Positions 1 through 12,500 of a stretch of DNA of 64,000 bases are shown one piece after another. The notes beneath the pieces are model-generated. The model ran no database searches, had not been told where the DNA came from, and was given only the letters and a program-made list of their open reading frames with translations. Position 1 is the stretch's first letter. Each line of letters begins with the position of its first letter. The stretch comes from Aurelia coerulea (Eukaryota > Cnidaria > Scyphozoa > Semaeostomeae > Ulmaridae), in assembly GCA_039566865.1 (NCBI GenBank), contig CM076944.1, positions 7,586,501 to 7,650,500 of the forward strand, written 5' to 3'. Both the position numbers and the translations under genes were made by a program.

Positions 1-263
1 GGAATTTAAATCTCGATTGCAAGTTTATTTTCTTCAGGAGGTTAAGGTAATGGCTGCACAGAGGCATTTTGATATAATCGCTTGTAACATGACAACGATA
101 GATCTTAACCTTGTATTTGAAATCTTATTTATTTAATCATGTATATATTTCTTGGACTTGTATTAGTTTTTAGCAGTTGGCTTGGATTAGCTAGTTTAGT
201 AATTATTCTTAATTTTTACTGTACATAGCTATGTAGCGCCAACTTTAAATAAATTGATTATTA

Positions 264-298
<35 letters not shown>

Positions 299-300
299 AC
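1..300 (+). mobile_element. 3' end of a non-LTR retrotransposon
   Basis: The window opens inside a reading frame that starts FKSRLQVYFLQE and stops at about 135. It looks like the extreme C-terminus of a LINE reverse-transcriptase ORF. An untranslated tail follows and ends in a (TTA)n run at about 258-297. The tail shares a CCAACTTTAAATA-like end with the LINE remnant that finishes near 1440. Only the last part is visible, so the family call rests on the tail and the similarity between the two copies. Confidence 0.45.
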
Positions 301-334
301 CAACTAAAGTTCATTATTTAAGTTGACGTTTTAA

Positions 335-766
335 GCCTGGTTTCCATTAAATCGCAAAAGTGTCGCAAGTGTCGCAGAGTGTCGCAGAGTGTCGCAGAAT
401 TTTGGTTTGCTGAACTCTGCGACTCTCTGCGACAGGACGTTTCCATTGGTCGCAGAGTGTTGCAGAATTTCGGTGCCATGTATCAAAGACAATAAGGCGG
501 GAATTTTGGAAACGGAATAACATCACGTGACTCTTTTGTCCTGGGATCGCAATTGGTCGCAGAACTTTAGGACAGGTGTTTCCATTGATCGCAGAGTGTC
601 GCAAAGTGTCGCAGAGATAGAAAGTTTTCTATCTCTGCGACACCGAACGCAGAGTGTCGCAGAGTGTCGCAGCATTTTAGTACAGCAGTTTCCATTCGTC
701 GCAATGTGTTGCAGAACCAAAATTCTGCGACACTTGCGACACTTTGCGATTTAATGGAAACCAGGC
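335..766. mobile_element. TTAA-type foldback element, GCCTGGTTTCCAT ends, copy 1
   Basis: The left end GCCTGGTTTCCATTAAATCG is repeated in inverted form at the right end, where it finishes in GGAAACCAGGC. The left flank is TTAA and the right flank TTTA. The interior is almost entirely variants of a roughly 9-11 bp word, GTCGCAGAGT, on one strand and its complement on the other, so the whole element can fold back. No protein is encoded. A second element with the same ends but different repeat content lies at 54679-55181. TTAA flanks suggest mobilisation by a piggyBac-type transposase, which is inference. Confidence 0.65.
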
Positions 767-861
767 TTTACCCACACAATGATAATTAGTTCGATGAAAT
801 CTGTTGAATAGCTAGTAAACCACATGCTTGCTAACTTTTAAAATTTCCTTGACTCGCCTAG

Positions 862-997
862 GATACCTCCCGTCCGTAATTCTCGAAGCTTGGACACGAG
901 CTTGGACATAGCAGAAGGTTACATAGAATGTGAGGGAATTTGGCCAGACAGATTAAGAACTACGTATTGCAGAAGAATCAACGATCCTCCTTCTGAC
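862..997 (+). CDS. candidate upstream cadherin exon (exon 0)
   Basis: The segment is an open frame of 45 codons preceded by a pyrimidine-containing stretch ending in CTAG and followed directly by the donor GTAAGC. Its last residues are INDPPSD, the Ca-binding linker that ends a cadherin repeat, and the frame finishes in phase 0. That is exactly what exon 1 at 6250 needs, and exon 14 contains the same NDPPSD string at the same structural position. The rest of the translation (LDIAEGYIECEG and so on) does not look clearly like a cadherin beta-strand region. It may be a diverged or damaged exon, or a chance match. Confidence 0.4.
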
Positions 998-1054
998 GTA
1001 AGCAAACAGTATTCGTGGAGTTCTTTTCCCCTGTTTTTTGTTCTAGCCGGCAAT

Positions 1055-1445
1055 TGAATTTAATTGGGTAGTGAGCCTGGTGTATTGTTCTTTAAGTGAA
1101 ATCACAGCAAAGGCAAATGGTAATAATCTAAGGATACAAAATCTTTGCAAACTGCCACAAATAAAGACACAGGGCTATGGGCAAGAATCACTGTCATTTA
1201 GAGGGAGTCTACTCTGGAATACCCTAGATGATAGTGTCAAAAATGAGCCAACACTTTCGGCTTTCAAAAAGAGGATCAAAGACTGGGCTGGTGATAAATG
1301 CACCTGCAAAATATGCCGCTAGTTTTTTGTATAGTTTTTTGTATAATGCATATTTCTTTGTAAATAGTTGGTTTGAATTAGTACTTTTATGATTACTATT
1401 GTAAATACCAACTTTAAATATGGATTAAATCAAATCAAAAAAATA
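1055..1445 (+). mobile_element. LINE remnant, reverse-transcriptase C-terminus
   Basis: A frame ending at 1322 encodes a typical end of a LINE ORF2-like protein: a LLWNTLD core, then FKKRIKDW and a terminal C.C.IC cysteine motif. The 3' untranslated end runs into an AATCAAAT repeat at about 1425-1445. The copy is 5' truncated and lies in the intron between candidate exon 0 and exon 1. It belongs with the copies at 5560 and 18180 (minus). Confidence 0.65.
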
Positions 1446-1486
1446 AACTCATGTTAGACACGTAACAGATAGGAAATCTCGATATA

Positions 1487-2075
1487 CCGGGTGCGCCAAA
1501 ATAAACTATGCACGTTTGGCAGGCCACAATAAATCGTACACACGTCCGATTTTGAAGATTTATGACTTAATCGACAGCAGAGAACCTGAATTAGATACTG
1601 GGTTTTTTTGCAAATTTTTTCATTTTCAGTTTTTAGAGCTAGAAGCGAGTTTCCTAAAATTTTAGTTTTCGAAAAACACCGAGAACGATCAAAAAGCATC
1701 GATCAACTTTTCCACAAAATCGACAGGAATGGGCAAAGAGAGAACTTATTCGTGGTGATTTGCGATTTAGGAATCGACCAATTGTAATCTGTTGTACGGG
1801 AGGTCGTATTAAACCCCCAAATCCCCCCGAAAACGTTTTCTGTTTGTTCATTCATGTTGAATTTGATTGACGTATTTTGATCGTTCTCAATGTTTTCGAA
1901 AACGAATATTTTAAGAAACTCAATTCTTGCTCTAAAAGCTGACGACGGAAAAATTTGCAAATAGTCCTAGAATCTAATTCAGGCTTTCTGCTAACGATAA
2001 AGTCATAAAGTTTCAAAATCGTGTACGATTTATTGTGGCCTGCCAAACGTGCATAGTTTATTTTGGCGCACCCGG
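1487..2075. mobile_element. CCGGGTGCGCC foldback element, copy 1
   Basis: The element starts CCGGGTGCGCCAAAATAAAC and ends with the exact inverse, with TA on both sides. The inverted arms extend well past 60 bp. The interior contains two further mirrored blocks (a CAGTTTTTAGAGCTAGAAGC-like stretch and its complement), so nearly the full 589 bp can fold. No transposase is present. Other full-length copies are at 32752, 36707 and 45223, with a truncated one at 35534. TA flanks and a CCGGGTG end suit a mariner/Tc1-mobilised MITE (inference). Confidence 0.8.
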
Positions 2076-2601
2076 TAGTTCAAAGATCTCTGTGGAGTCA
2101 TGTTATATCATCAATTGGAAAAGTTCAAGTTTCACTGAGCAGGTTCATATAAAGACCGTGTGCTCCACATGACATTTTGCACGCACACGAACTATCAAAA
2201 CTCCATTTTGGCCATAAACCCATAAACAACGTATCTTGAACCAGATGTGAACAAAGTATCGGAGCCTGGGAGCGCATTCTGTTGGATGTAATATACAGAG
2301 AAAGTCTCAAAGAATAATTGGGGAAAAAGCCTGATAATCAATTGTTAAACATTGACATTACAATCAAACAAAGAAATTATTTTCCAGAAGAAGTTCCCTC
2401 GTATTCCATGTTCTTTCCAACTGAAGAAATTATTGAAGAGTTGTCAATCAATGTTTAATGAAAGAGAGAGAGAGAGTCACAGAAAGGCATTTAATCTCCC
2501 AAGTTTTTCATCGATTTCCGATATCGATAACAAGAGCAAAAAAATTATGATGATGTTAGAGAAAGAATGTTATCGGTCTTAATTTGTTCTGGTACACTAT
2601 A

Positions 2602-3851
2602 CCGGGTGAGTCAATAAATAAAAAGGCCCAGTGTTTTGCAAAAATGCTGCTCTCTCAATATCAAAGCAATAATATTGAAAACTGTCTGTATTTATTCCCG
2701 ATATGTCCAGTTAGGCTCAGTAATTTACCCTGCTTTAATTGGCCATTCCTTCCCGTCGATATGAGAGATTTTCTACAGAAAGCCCCTTTCGAAAACCTGC
2801 AAAAACGAAGGAAAACGACAAACAAAGTTACTCTTTGTTTTCCTTCCTAGCAATAATGACACTCACATAACAAGGGCAGATTTTGTAATACAATAGCATG
2901 AATTGCTTTTGTTGACACTCAATTCAATTCAAAGCGATTAGCGATTGCAGACAAAGGAAATTCTCTCAACCAGCAATTCAAAACAAACAAAGCCGCAAAA
3001 GTTTCTTTGAAAACCAGGTAGCTAGCTCGCTCGTTGTGCATTCCAGAAACTGTTTTTAAGGGCAAACATGAGCATAGATCGAAAGAAAAAGGATGCATCT
3101 ACACATCTGCCGCGGGCATTTTATTTGTTTTGTTCAAAAGCCGTTTAGGAGGTGATTCAATTCTCTTATTTTTTTGGGTGTTATCAAAACATTTACTGCT
3201 CAGCTTCTGGACCAAAGAAATAAAATGCCCGCGGTAGATGTGTAGATATATTCTCCTTCTTTCGATCTATCCTCATGTTTGCCCTTAAAAATATTTCTGC
3301 AATGCACAGCGAGCGAGCTAGCTACCTGGGTTTCAGAGGAAATTTTGCGGCTTTGTTTGCTTTGAATTACTGGTTGAGAGAATTTCCTTTGTCACTGATC
3401 TCTATTCGCTTTGAAGTGAGGTGTCAACAAAAGTAACTCGTGCTATTGTATTACAAAATCTGCTCTTGTTCACTCACATGCTTTCATGCATGCATTTTGT
3501 CCTCTTGGGAGAATGGAATCCCCCGAAATAAGTTATTCATACTAGGGGGAAGACTTTTTCGTTCCCCCAAGAGGATAGCACGTGTCAAAGCGTTCTCAAG
3601 TCGTTGATGTAGGGTAAGCACATTACAACGACTTGCCCATGATTTTAGCACGTTTTTCAAGGTTCCTCGAAGGGCCTTTATGTAGAAAATCCCTTGTAAA
3701 ATCCTAACCGAGCAACCGATTTCAGCCAGGAAAAATTCTAAAAGTTGTTGAACATGTTAGCTATCCAACTAAACATTGCAAAATATCATTTTTTATATAT
3801 TCAGGGAGCAGTAGCCTTTCACATGCCGGGCCTTTTCATTGACTCACCCGG
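2602..3851. mobile_element. CCGGGTGAGTCA foldback element, copy 1 (interrupted)
   Basis: CCGGGTGAGTCA at the left mirrors TGACTCACCCGG at the right, and TA flanks both ends. Sub-terminal sequence is shared with the copies at 6591-7562 and 13139-13791, for example a GAATATCAAAGCAATAATAT-like stretch and a block near the right end. The copy is inflated to 1250 bp because a second foldback element (2869-3470) has inserted in it. Confidence 0.75.
2869..3470. mobile_element. AACAAGGGCAG foldback element with 9-bp target duplication, copy 1
   Basis: A 602-bp inverted-repeat element begins AACAAGGGCAGATTTTGTAA and ends with its complement. It is bounded by the 9-bp direct repeat CACTCACAT at 2860-2868 and 3471-3479. 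Arms of about 280 bp flank a short centre. Insertion inside the CCGGGTGAGTCA element dates it as the younger of the two. Related copies are at 10643-11711, 14429-15009 and 26871-27215. Long terminal inverted repeats and 8-9 bp duplications suit MULE-like foldback elements (inference). Confidence 0.8.
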
Positions 3852-3954
3852 TATATATGGTAACAAACTATACATGGTAACCTGCTATATGAATGGTAAC
3901 AAACAGATTCTGTCATTTATTCCTTTTTTTTTAATTCATATTGAAATATTACAA

Positions 3955-4240
3955 TAAATCTTACATTCTACTATACGTTCCTGATTACTATACTACACTA
4001 CAAGGACGATACCATGGGGAGCGAAAGACTATGACTACCCCATGGCCAATATGAAAAGACACGCAACGTTAAACTAAATACAACTACACTACGAATGATT
4101 TAAAAATTACTGGATACTATACTAGATTCCATCCCACATCAGATGTCAGGTCAGGGTTGCGATCAATGCGAGCGCAACTCGTTCTAGTTATTTAAGGTAA
4201 GTCAAATGCCTGTCATCTGATGTGAAACAGAATCTAGAAA
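3955..4240. repeat. dispersed repeat with ACTACACTACAAGGACGATA core
   Basis: The ACTACACTACAAGGACGATA block (about 3991), followed by a short hairpin of the CCATGGGG...CCCCATGG type, recurs at 24226-24440 and in weaker form at 48235-48370 and 27890-27970. Read on the minus strand it resembles the 3' untranslated hairpin plus tail of the local LINEs. It may therefore be a minus-strand LINE end. A small inverted repeat (ACATCAGATG...CATCTGATGT) lies at about 4135-4235. Confidence 0.45.
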
Positions 4241-4600
4241 GAAAAGGAAACATTTACGTAAAGAGACTTGGTGGCTGCTTTGTGCATGACTGAGGTTTGG
4301 AAGATCTTAGTCAAACCGACCAGTTTCGTGAATGAAATGTAAAGTTAGTTCGAGTATATCTCTGTTCAAGTCATAAGAAAGGTCTTTATCACCATATAAT
4401 AAAAGCTGCACCAAAGCATCATTTGAAAGAATGGTGATTTGTACAGATGGTCGTAATAATTCATTCCTTTCAAAATTTGGCAGAAAAGGGTTGAGCCATA
4501 AACGTTGGTTCCCAGAAGGAAACTTGTTCTACCTTTGTTTTTAACACACAACAGTGGGGAAATGAATATCTACGGTCTTTCCGGCATGCTTTGCACGTGC

Positions 4601-5017
4601 TAGCCTGCGTGCAGACAATACCTAACTGAAGAAAAGGTATAGTCTGCGCAACGCCGCTCTATTTCGTGTATTGTATGCGTCAGCTATTTATTTCAATGGC
4701 ATTTGAATGACCCTTTCTCCTTTCTCCTTCGCGTCAGTTTATTGTCTGCAGTAGGGTAGTTAAAATTCCAGAGTATTGTGTTGCTAATGAAGTTTGCCTA
4801 GAGAACATTGTGAAACCTGAGATTTAATCACATGATGGCCGTTCTCAAATCTGATTGCCTCCTTGTTTCACGGGAAAGTCATTTTATTGGCTGCTACAAC
4901 AATAAGCTTTCTTTGTTATCACCATTGCGAAATAAATGCTGAAGCACGCACTACACAACAGTGAGCGGCGATGCGCAGACTATACCTTTTCCTTGGGTAT
5001 AGTCTGCACGCAGGCTA
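4601..5017. mobile_element. 417-bp foldback MITE with 9-bp target duplication
   Basis: Ends TAGCCTGCGTGCAGAC and GTCTGCACGCAGGCTA are exact complements. They are flanked by the perfect direct repeat TGCACGTGC at 4592-4600 and 5018-5026. Sub-terminal blocks (AAGGTATAGTCTGCGC and its mirror) extend the arms. No coding capacity. The 9-bp duplication points to a Mutator-like transposase supplied in trans (inference). Confidence 0.85.
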
Positions 5018-5026
5018 TGCACGTGC

Positions 5027-5555
5027 CTTCTCCCATGAAAATGGCGACAATAAATGCCAACCAAGAGATGGCACATGCAGTGCATTATGGACGAAACAGA
5101 CCTTTTAAACGTCTAATCAAATTTGTGCATGAAATTTGTCTCACAACTAAACTTTGTACGCAAAACAAGTTTTTAGCCTCAAAGATGCAAAATCCCAAAC
5201 AACAAAAACTTCGGCTTTCACGCCCCTTATCTTGAAAAGGTGGATTGATAACCAAAGAAACAATGCTATGTCTGGGTGTTTCCTTTGTTCTATTTATAGA
5301 GATACCTATATACCATTGCACAACCACACTCCCTTTAATGTATATTGTTTCAATACACATTCATTTTATTGAAAGAAACCAGAGCGAAGTTTCCGACTGG
5401 TATGGTAGAGTGAAATTTCTGTCTTGCAGCCATACATTCTTGCAAAAGCAATACATCAAGAGCAATATGACTTGTAATTTTTTTATTGAGCAGGTCCACA
5501 TCAGCATTACGTTTGCTGCCATTTTTAACTAACCTACATTATCAAATGAATGTAA
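5027..5555. other. intronic sequence without recognised feature
   Basis: Short frames here show no family motif, codon pattern or plausible splice pairing. I see nothing that supports a gene, RNA or transposon terminus. Confidence 0.4.
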
Positions 5556-5559
5556 CAAA

Positions 5560-6215
5560 ATACAGGAAAGGGCTCTGAGAATTACTTATAAGGATACCGA
5601 ATCTACTTATAGTGAGCTATTAGAGAAGGACTGTGCCGTTACGATTCATGCAAAGAACTTGCAGTTACTTGTGACTGAGATGTACAAAACAAAAAATAAT
5701 CTGAGCCCTTCATTCATGCACTAAATTTCTGGGAAAATGAAAGTCATTACAATTTGCGTAACAATAACGAATTCTTCTAATTCTTCCAACCTAGGGTGAG
5801 ATCTGTCAACAACGGGACAGAAAGCATCCGATTTAAAGGTCCACAGCTGTGGCAAACGTTACCACCAACTATACGAAATTCAGGATCTCTTTGTCAGTTT
5901 AAAACAAAAATAAAAAATTGGAACGGAGAAAATTGCCCATGTAAATTATGCCGCGTTTTTATTCCGAACTTGGGCTTTTTATGATGATAATAATTGAATA
6001 TCTGCTTTTATACACTTTTATGCTTTTATACTGTATACTTTTGATGAATTGTAAATATTTTACCCCCTTTTTTCTGATGTAACATTTGTATTTTAAAATT
6101 TTAACTAACGTTGGAATTAATTGGCTGATTACTTTTAGCTATATTTTTATGTATCCAACGGTAAAGAAATTGATAATAATAATAATAATAACAATAATAA
6201 TAATAAAGAATAATC
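5560..6215 (+). mobile_element. LINE remnant with (AAT)n tail abutting exon 1
   Basis: Broken frames from 5560 encode pieces of a LINE reverse-transcriptase C-terminus: QERALRITYKD-like, then LWQTLPP, then W.GE.CPCKLC. Stops and frame shifts lie between the pieces. The 3' end is an (AAT)n run at about 6174-6206. It finishes only about 40 bp before the acceptor of cadherin exon 1, so it sits where branch point and pyrimidine-tract signals would be. Confidence 0.7.
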
Positions 6216-6249
6216 ATCGAACATGTTTTCAGCAATTTTTTTCTTGCAG

Positions 6250-6550
6250 ATAAGCCTATCAGGAGACCATTCAGTACCAGAAAACAGCGACAGCAAGACA
6301 GTCGTCGGAACTCTGTCATCAGTTGATGTAAATGCGAAAGATAAGCATACATACGTATTACTGTCAAGCTATAGAGGCGTGTTCATTAGGAACGTTTCTG
6401 ATTTACCATTTGAGATATCAGGCAATATACTTCGTACGACAAGAAAGTTGGATTATGAAGAGACATCAGTTTGGGTGCTTTTCATACTTTCAAGAGATGA
6501 TGGTTCTCCTCCGCAAACTTATGCTAAGAACGTCTCAATAAATGTTAGAG
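6250..6550 (+). CDS. cadherin exon 1
   Basis: The acceptor is TTTTTTTCTTGCAG; the exon starts in phase 0 and ends AG|GTAACT with one base over. It encodes most of one cadherin repeat: SVPEN near the start, LDYEE in the middle, and a SRDDGSPP turn before the last strand. The overhanging G joins the AT of exon 2 to make the Asp of a DVNEKP linker, which confirms the junction. A methionine at 6223 lies in the intron and is not the start. Confidence 0.85.
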
Positions 6551-9500
6551 GTAACTGCTAGACTTATACTTTGCGTCGATGTTATCCCTACCACCGGTGA
6601 TTAAGAAAAAACCCATTACGTTTGAAAGGCGACTGTTTTTTGAATATCAGCGCAATAATAAGATCTTGTTATCTTATTTGATAGCCGACATGCTAAATTA
6701 TTTTCAGAATTTTGCCTTTATGAAATCGGTCACTCCGTTCCGATTTTATAAGGATTTTGCTCGTGAAAGTCTCTTTGAAACGTTGAAAAATGTCATAAAA
6801 TCACAATCAAATATCCCTAATAATTCTCCTTTACAGCCATGACTTGAACATGTATTAACAAGTAAGTGTTACCCTTTAGGATAATGAAAAAGAAGATAAC
6901 ACGTGCTATAACATGTTCAAGTCATTCCTGCGAGGCAGGAACATTGAGAAACTTTGATCAAAATCTTTGGTCTTTTTTATATATTGAAACATCAGGCGGA
7001 AAACGCAGTCTCACAATAAATCGGACGGCAAGAACGACGACAAATAAATTCATTTTGTATAGTATTAGATAATTATTTCAGCATTTCGATTTTAACGACA
7101 AATCCAGTTGACAAATCCAAGAGACATAAACGAGTGGCTAAGCCATAATCTTTTTTGATAGTTTTTGAAGGAGACTTCTCGAGAAGATCCCTCATAATTT
7201 CAGTAAGGAGTAGCAGACTTATGACGATGAGTCCCTTGTATCCCTGCAGTAAACCTTGCTCAACTGTTGACCGAAGTGCCATCATCAAATCAAAGAGCAC
7301 AGGGAAACAAGGGACTCTAGGTCATAAGTCAAATAGAGTAGCTGATTTCAGTCAGGTAAATTTTAACATCATATCAGATGTACACAAATAAAGACGATTT
7401 GAAGTTCTTTAATTCTTTTATTCCATTCATCTACTCTCGACACGTTTCGACTCTGTGGTCATCGTCAGGAGAAGTCTTATCAAATATATCAGCTATTGTT
7501 GCTTTGATATTGGGGGAGCAGTAATTTTTCAAACGTCGCGCCTTTTTTTCTTACTCTCCTGGTACTACCTCAACTATTAGCTATTACTCCCTTCGCCGCT
7601 CAAGCTAGGACTCATGATCTTACTTATAGGACTCATGATCCACAAAAAGATAGGACTCATGATCCACAAAAAGATAGGACTCATGATCCACAAAAAGTGG
7701 ACCTTCTGCTGCCCTTTGCAAAATGCAATCACGTGCAGCTTATTTGTTCATAATTTTCTATACCATAACGAAACGTATTTTTTTGCAACCAAGAATAATT
7801 AGTATCTTTATTATCTATCCATTCCTCGCCTCCCATTACATTTAGAAACACCAACCAACCTTTCATTGGGGCCTTATAGAATAGCTGATTGGGGTCTTTG
7901 ATATTCTGATCCCAGTTGTGCCTCTTAATTGTTGATAAAGATACCTTAACTTGGCCCTTAATTCTTGGAGATACTCAGAATTTGCGATAACGTAGAATTA
8001 ATGATGCAGAACACTTCAACGTTTCTTATTCGCGGACATTATAACCTGGCCATGAGCGGTAGAAAACGTTTGGATTGCCTTTGGAAAATGGTGTGGTCAT
8101 TGTTTGCGGTTTTCAAGGTCAAATTAGCCGAGATGTTTTCACAGCGTAGCCGATAGTTCACCCCGACAGTTCACCCCGCAAACTCTAATTGTCAATGGGC
8201 AGATTAGCGTCTGTTGGGTCAACCGTCGAGTGGCTACCAAATAACAAGAAGCTTGCCCCTGTGAAAACATCGCGGCTATTTTAATCTTTAAAAACCGCAA
8301 CCTATAACCTATGACCAGAATATTTTCAAAGAGCAGTCCAAATATTTCCTACCGTTTTCCAAAACTCTTTTATTCACCAGGTACAATTAAGTAAAACGTT
8401 TTCTTTCCAGATGTGAATGAGAAACCAATCGACATAACATTATCAAATGTCGATGTTGATGAAAATGCTGGTCTTGGGACAGTAATTGCCTCATTTTCAA
8501 CGAAAGACCCAGATCGAGGTCAGACATATTCATATAGCCTCGTAGACGATGCTGCTGGCTTAATCCGTGTCCAAGGCAATCAACTCCAGGTCGCTATTGA
8601 CAACGAACGCTGTTTGTCACTTGGAGGACAGAATTGTCGAATCGATTTTGAGAAAGCGAGAAGCTTCGATATAAGAGTTCGCAGTCAAGATAGTGGAAGT
8701 CCGCAGTTATCAATTGAGAGAAATCTTACGATTGAAGTAAAAGATATCAATGACAAACCACGTGATCTGGAGCTGTCAGCCAATAAGCTTCCAGAAAATG
8801 CAACGAAAGGTTTTCTGATTGGTCAGTTAACCGCAACGGATGAGGATGTAGGACAGGTTCTGAAATTTAAGCTTACAAATGATGATAACGGTCGATTCCA
8901 AATCAATAAAGATGGTTATATCGTTAAAGCCAAAACTACGAATTATGAAAATCAGAAAGTTCATAGAATCACAGTTGAGGTCAGTGACAATGGAGAACCT
9001 GTCATGAAGGTAAGTAAAGTATTCTTTCTGCGGTCTGTCTCCAAATCTTGTCTTTAAAAGTCTCAATTTCTTCAGAGGAGCATGTGAAAAATTACATCTT
9101 CAATATACCCGTTTCTAAAGGAAATACCCTTTTTGACTGGATAAAGGAACAAAACGATAAAATATCAGGACTTCCCGAGACCACAGCTAAATTAATCAAT
9201 ATTAGACTTAAATGCACGTTTAAAAAATCGTCTATGAAACACCAGAGTTAGGAGTTTGCAAAGTCAAAATTTAGAGTTAACGCGAAACCAGAGGCTTGAA
9301 AAAGGGCCTTGCCACGATGTGACATGACATCATGGGCATTTTCCAGAGCACTTGTAAACTTTGATTTACGGCTAGATTTCACATGAAAGATTCATACGAA
9401 AATTGTGGTATTACAATTAAGAGTTCACGATTTTCATCTATCATTTATTCACAGACATCTAAAGACTTCATTATCATAGTTAAGGATGTGAACGAGGCTC

Positions 9501-12500
9501 CTGTCAACTTACAAATCGTTTCAACTCAGGGCCAAATCTCCTTCTCAAGAGATTCCCCGAAAGTTAAAGAGAATACGGCAACTGGCGAAAATGTTGGTAT
9601 GGTGTATGCTTACGATGATGACACTGTCGAAAAGCTCGTATTTACACTGGATGACGATGGTGATGGCGCATTTGCGATCTCGAATAAGACGCAATGTTCA
9701 AGCCTGAAAAAGAATGGAAAGCATTTGTACACTGGTTGCAGAACTTTACTTGCTGTAGCTTCCAAAATAAATTACGAGGAGGCTTCGACAAGATCGATAA
9801 TCGTACGCGTAACAGATACCAAAGGCTTACATCATTCACAACAATTTACTGTCGAAATCATAGATGAGAATGACAAACCAAACGATGTTACGCTCAATGG
9901 ATTGCATATTGTTACGGTGAATGAAAACAGGAATGATACATTGATTGCATCTTTTAAAACACAGGATGAAGATCTCAGCCAGAATCACAGGTATGTTGGT
10001 AATTTTAGGAATTGATTTAATTTTAGGGCGTATTTTTTGGGCATCTTCTGAAAACGGTAGACTTGCGCGGCCTCAGAAACCTTCTGCTCCTGAAGCTGGT
10101 AGACTTCCGAGAGATTGCAAAGAGCCTTGTTTCGTGAATGAAAAAGTTGACAAAACATTTGAAAATACAATTAAGTATTATAAATTTTTTCTTTTGGGAT
10201 TTGCAAAACAAAGGTACAATGCATTGCAATGGCTTCAATTCAATTCACTCAGCCGAACACAACATTCAAACTCTCCAGAATTCTCCTTCTTTTGGGATTT
10301 TTCTCTGCGAAGTGTGCCAACTCTACCGTTTTCAGAATGCGCATTCTTTTGGTAACTGGCATTTTTTCTTTGCGAAATCTACCGTTTTCAGAAGATTTCG
10401 CAGACTTCAGATGCCCAAAAGAATACGCCCTTATACTAGACTTATGACATTTCGTCCCTTGTTTCCCTGCGCTCTTTGATTTGCAGATATCACGATTTTG
10501 AGCTACTAGGTGCTACTGAGCAAGTGATATCTGCAAATCAAAGAACGCAGGGAAACAAGGGACGAAATGTCATAAGTCTACCCTTATACTCCATGGATAT
10601 TGACATACACTTTCGTCCCTTGTTCAGAGTTCTTTCTTAGGTAACATTGGCAGATTTTGTAAAACAATAGCAAGTTGCGTTTGATTGACACCTCAATTCA
10701 AAGTGATTAGTGGCTGCAGGCAAAGGAAATCTCTCACCCAGTAATTCAAAACAAACAAAACCGCAAAAGTTTCCCCGAAACTAGTAAGGCAAACTCTCGC
10801 CTTGTGCAAGCGAAATGCGGTTTTCAAGTGAAATTATGTGCTTATAGCAAAAGAAGACGGGTAAATCTAAAGTTCTTTCTGGCGGATTTTGTTTATTTGA
10901 TTTAGGAGCTGTTTTGTAATAGTTTCATTAAAGCCCTTAATACGCGAGAATTACAATGCCTTCTGTTCGGCTTCTGAATCAAATAAATAAAATCCGCCAG
11001 ATAGAACTTTAGATTCATCCCTTTTCTTTCGCTATAGGCACATAACTTCTCTTGAAAACCACCTTTCGCTTGCACAAGGCGAGAGTGTTCCTTACTATGT
11101 AGTTTCGGGGAAACTTTTTCGGCTTCGTTTGTTTTGAATTACTAGCTGAGAGAATTTCCTTTGTCTGCAGTCACAAATAGCTTTGAATTGAGGTGTCAAT
11201 CAAACGCAACCAGGAACGCCGGAGAGGGGGGCGCGGGGGGTCAAGCGCCCCTCCTGCCCTTTCCTAACGGGGGCAAGGGGGGCAAAAGTGCCCTTTCAAT
11301 AAAAACCAATAATTTACTTTGAAACTTGATAGAAAAGCCGTCATAGCTTCATTCCTTTATCAGAAACACACCAGTAACGAAAAGTGACTGTCAATTGCAA
11401 CTTCAAAATAAGCAATATGCGATTTTATGCGATCAGGAATGAGGACATGTGGATGAATGGCCGAAAAATTTCGTCAAAGAACATGATTAATGTTCGTTAA
11501 AATGTTTTGATAGCATTTTAAGCCAATATAAAGGGCGTGGCCACAAAAATTCTCCCGGGGGAGCACCCCCGGACCCCCCAATTTTTAGGCTCGCTTCGCT
11601 CGCCTTCGGTCTCGATTGCCCTTACCCTCCTAGTCGCCCCCCTTGCCCTACCATCGCTTCGGCGTCCCTGAACGCAACCGTTGCTATTGTATGAAAAAAT
11701 CTTTCGTTGTTATTTTGGGTTAAATTGCTAGTGTTTACAGTATTCCTTTGTGGATTGCCAAGACTCTTTGCTGCAAAATTCGAAAATGAATGATCTCAGA
11801 TCCTTTTCAGGCCTTCTGACTTTTCAAATTCTTCTTTTTCAAATTCTAGCTTCTTTGCATTTAGTCTTAAGTGTAAATAGCAGTCCTAGAGAGCGTCGGT
11901 ACGGACACTTGTTAGATAGAATCTTATTGTTAGCTTTCGTAAATTCTTCACAATCATTCCCCTATGATTTCATTTAAATGTTCTCTCCTTTGTTCCAGTT
12001 ATCGAATTATAAACAACCCAGAAATGAGGCTTGTGATTAAGAATGGAAAGTTGTACACGTCACCAACGGGAGAATTCGATTACGAAAAGGAAAATAAATA
12101 CATTTTCACAGTTGAGACAACTGACAATGGAAAGCCACCAATGTCATTTCGAAGGAATTTCACTCTACAAGTAAGTAACTAAGTTCATATTTAGCAAGGC
12201 AAGTACTTAGACGAAAATTGATGATACTCGTTTTACGTGTAAAGGGAGAGTGGGGCTGGTTGTGACACTGTCATTTCGTATGAATTTCCCTCTACAAGTA
12301 AGTATCTAAATTCATATTTAGCAAAGTACTGGGACAAAAATTGATAATACTCGTTTACGTGTAAAGAGAGAGTGGGGCTGGTTGTGACAATGTCATTTCG
12401 TATGAATTTCCCTCTACAAGTAAGTATCTAAATTCACATTTAGCAAAGTACTGGGACAAAAATTGATAATACTCGTTTACGTGTAAAGAGAGAGTGGGGC

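Noticed and set aside
6223..6249. Met at 6223 as the gene's start codon
   Set aside because: It lies in the pyrimidine tract of the exon 1 acceptor; the repeat it would begin lacks its preceding linker, so the N-terminus is further upstream.
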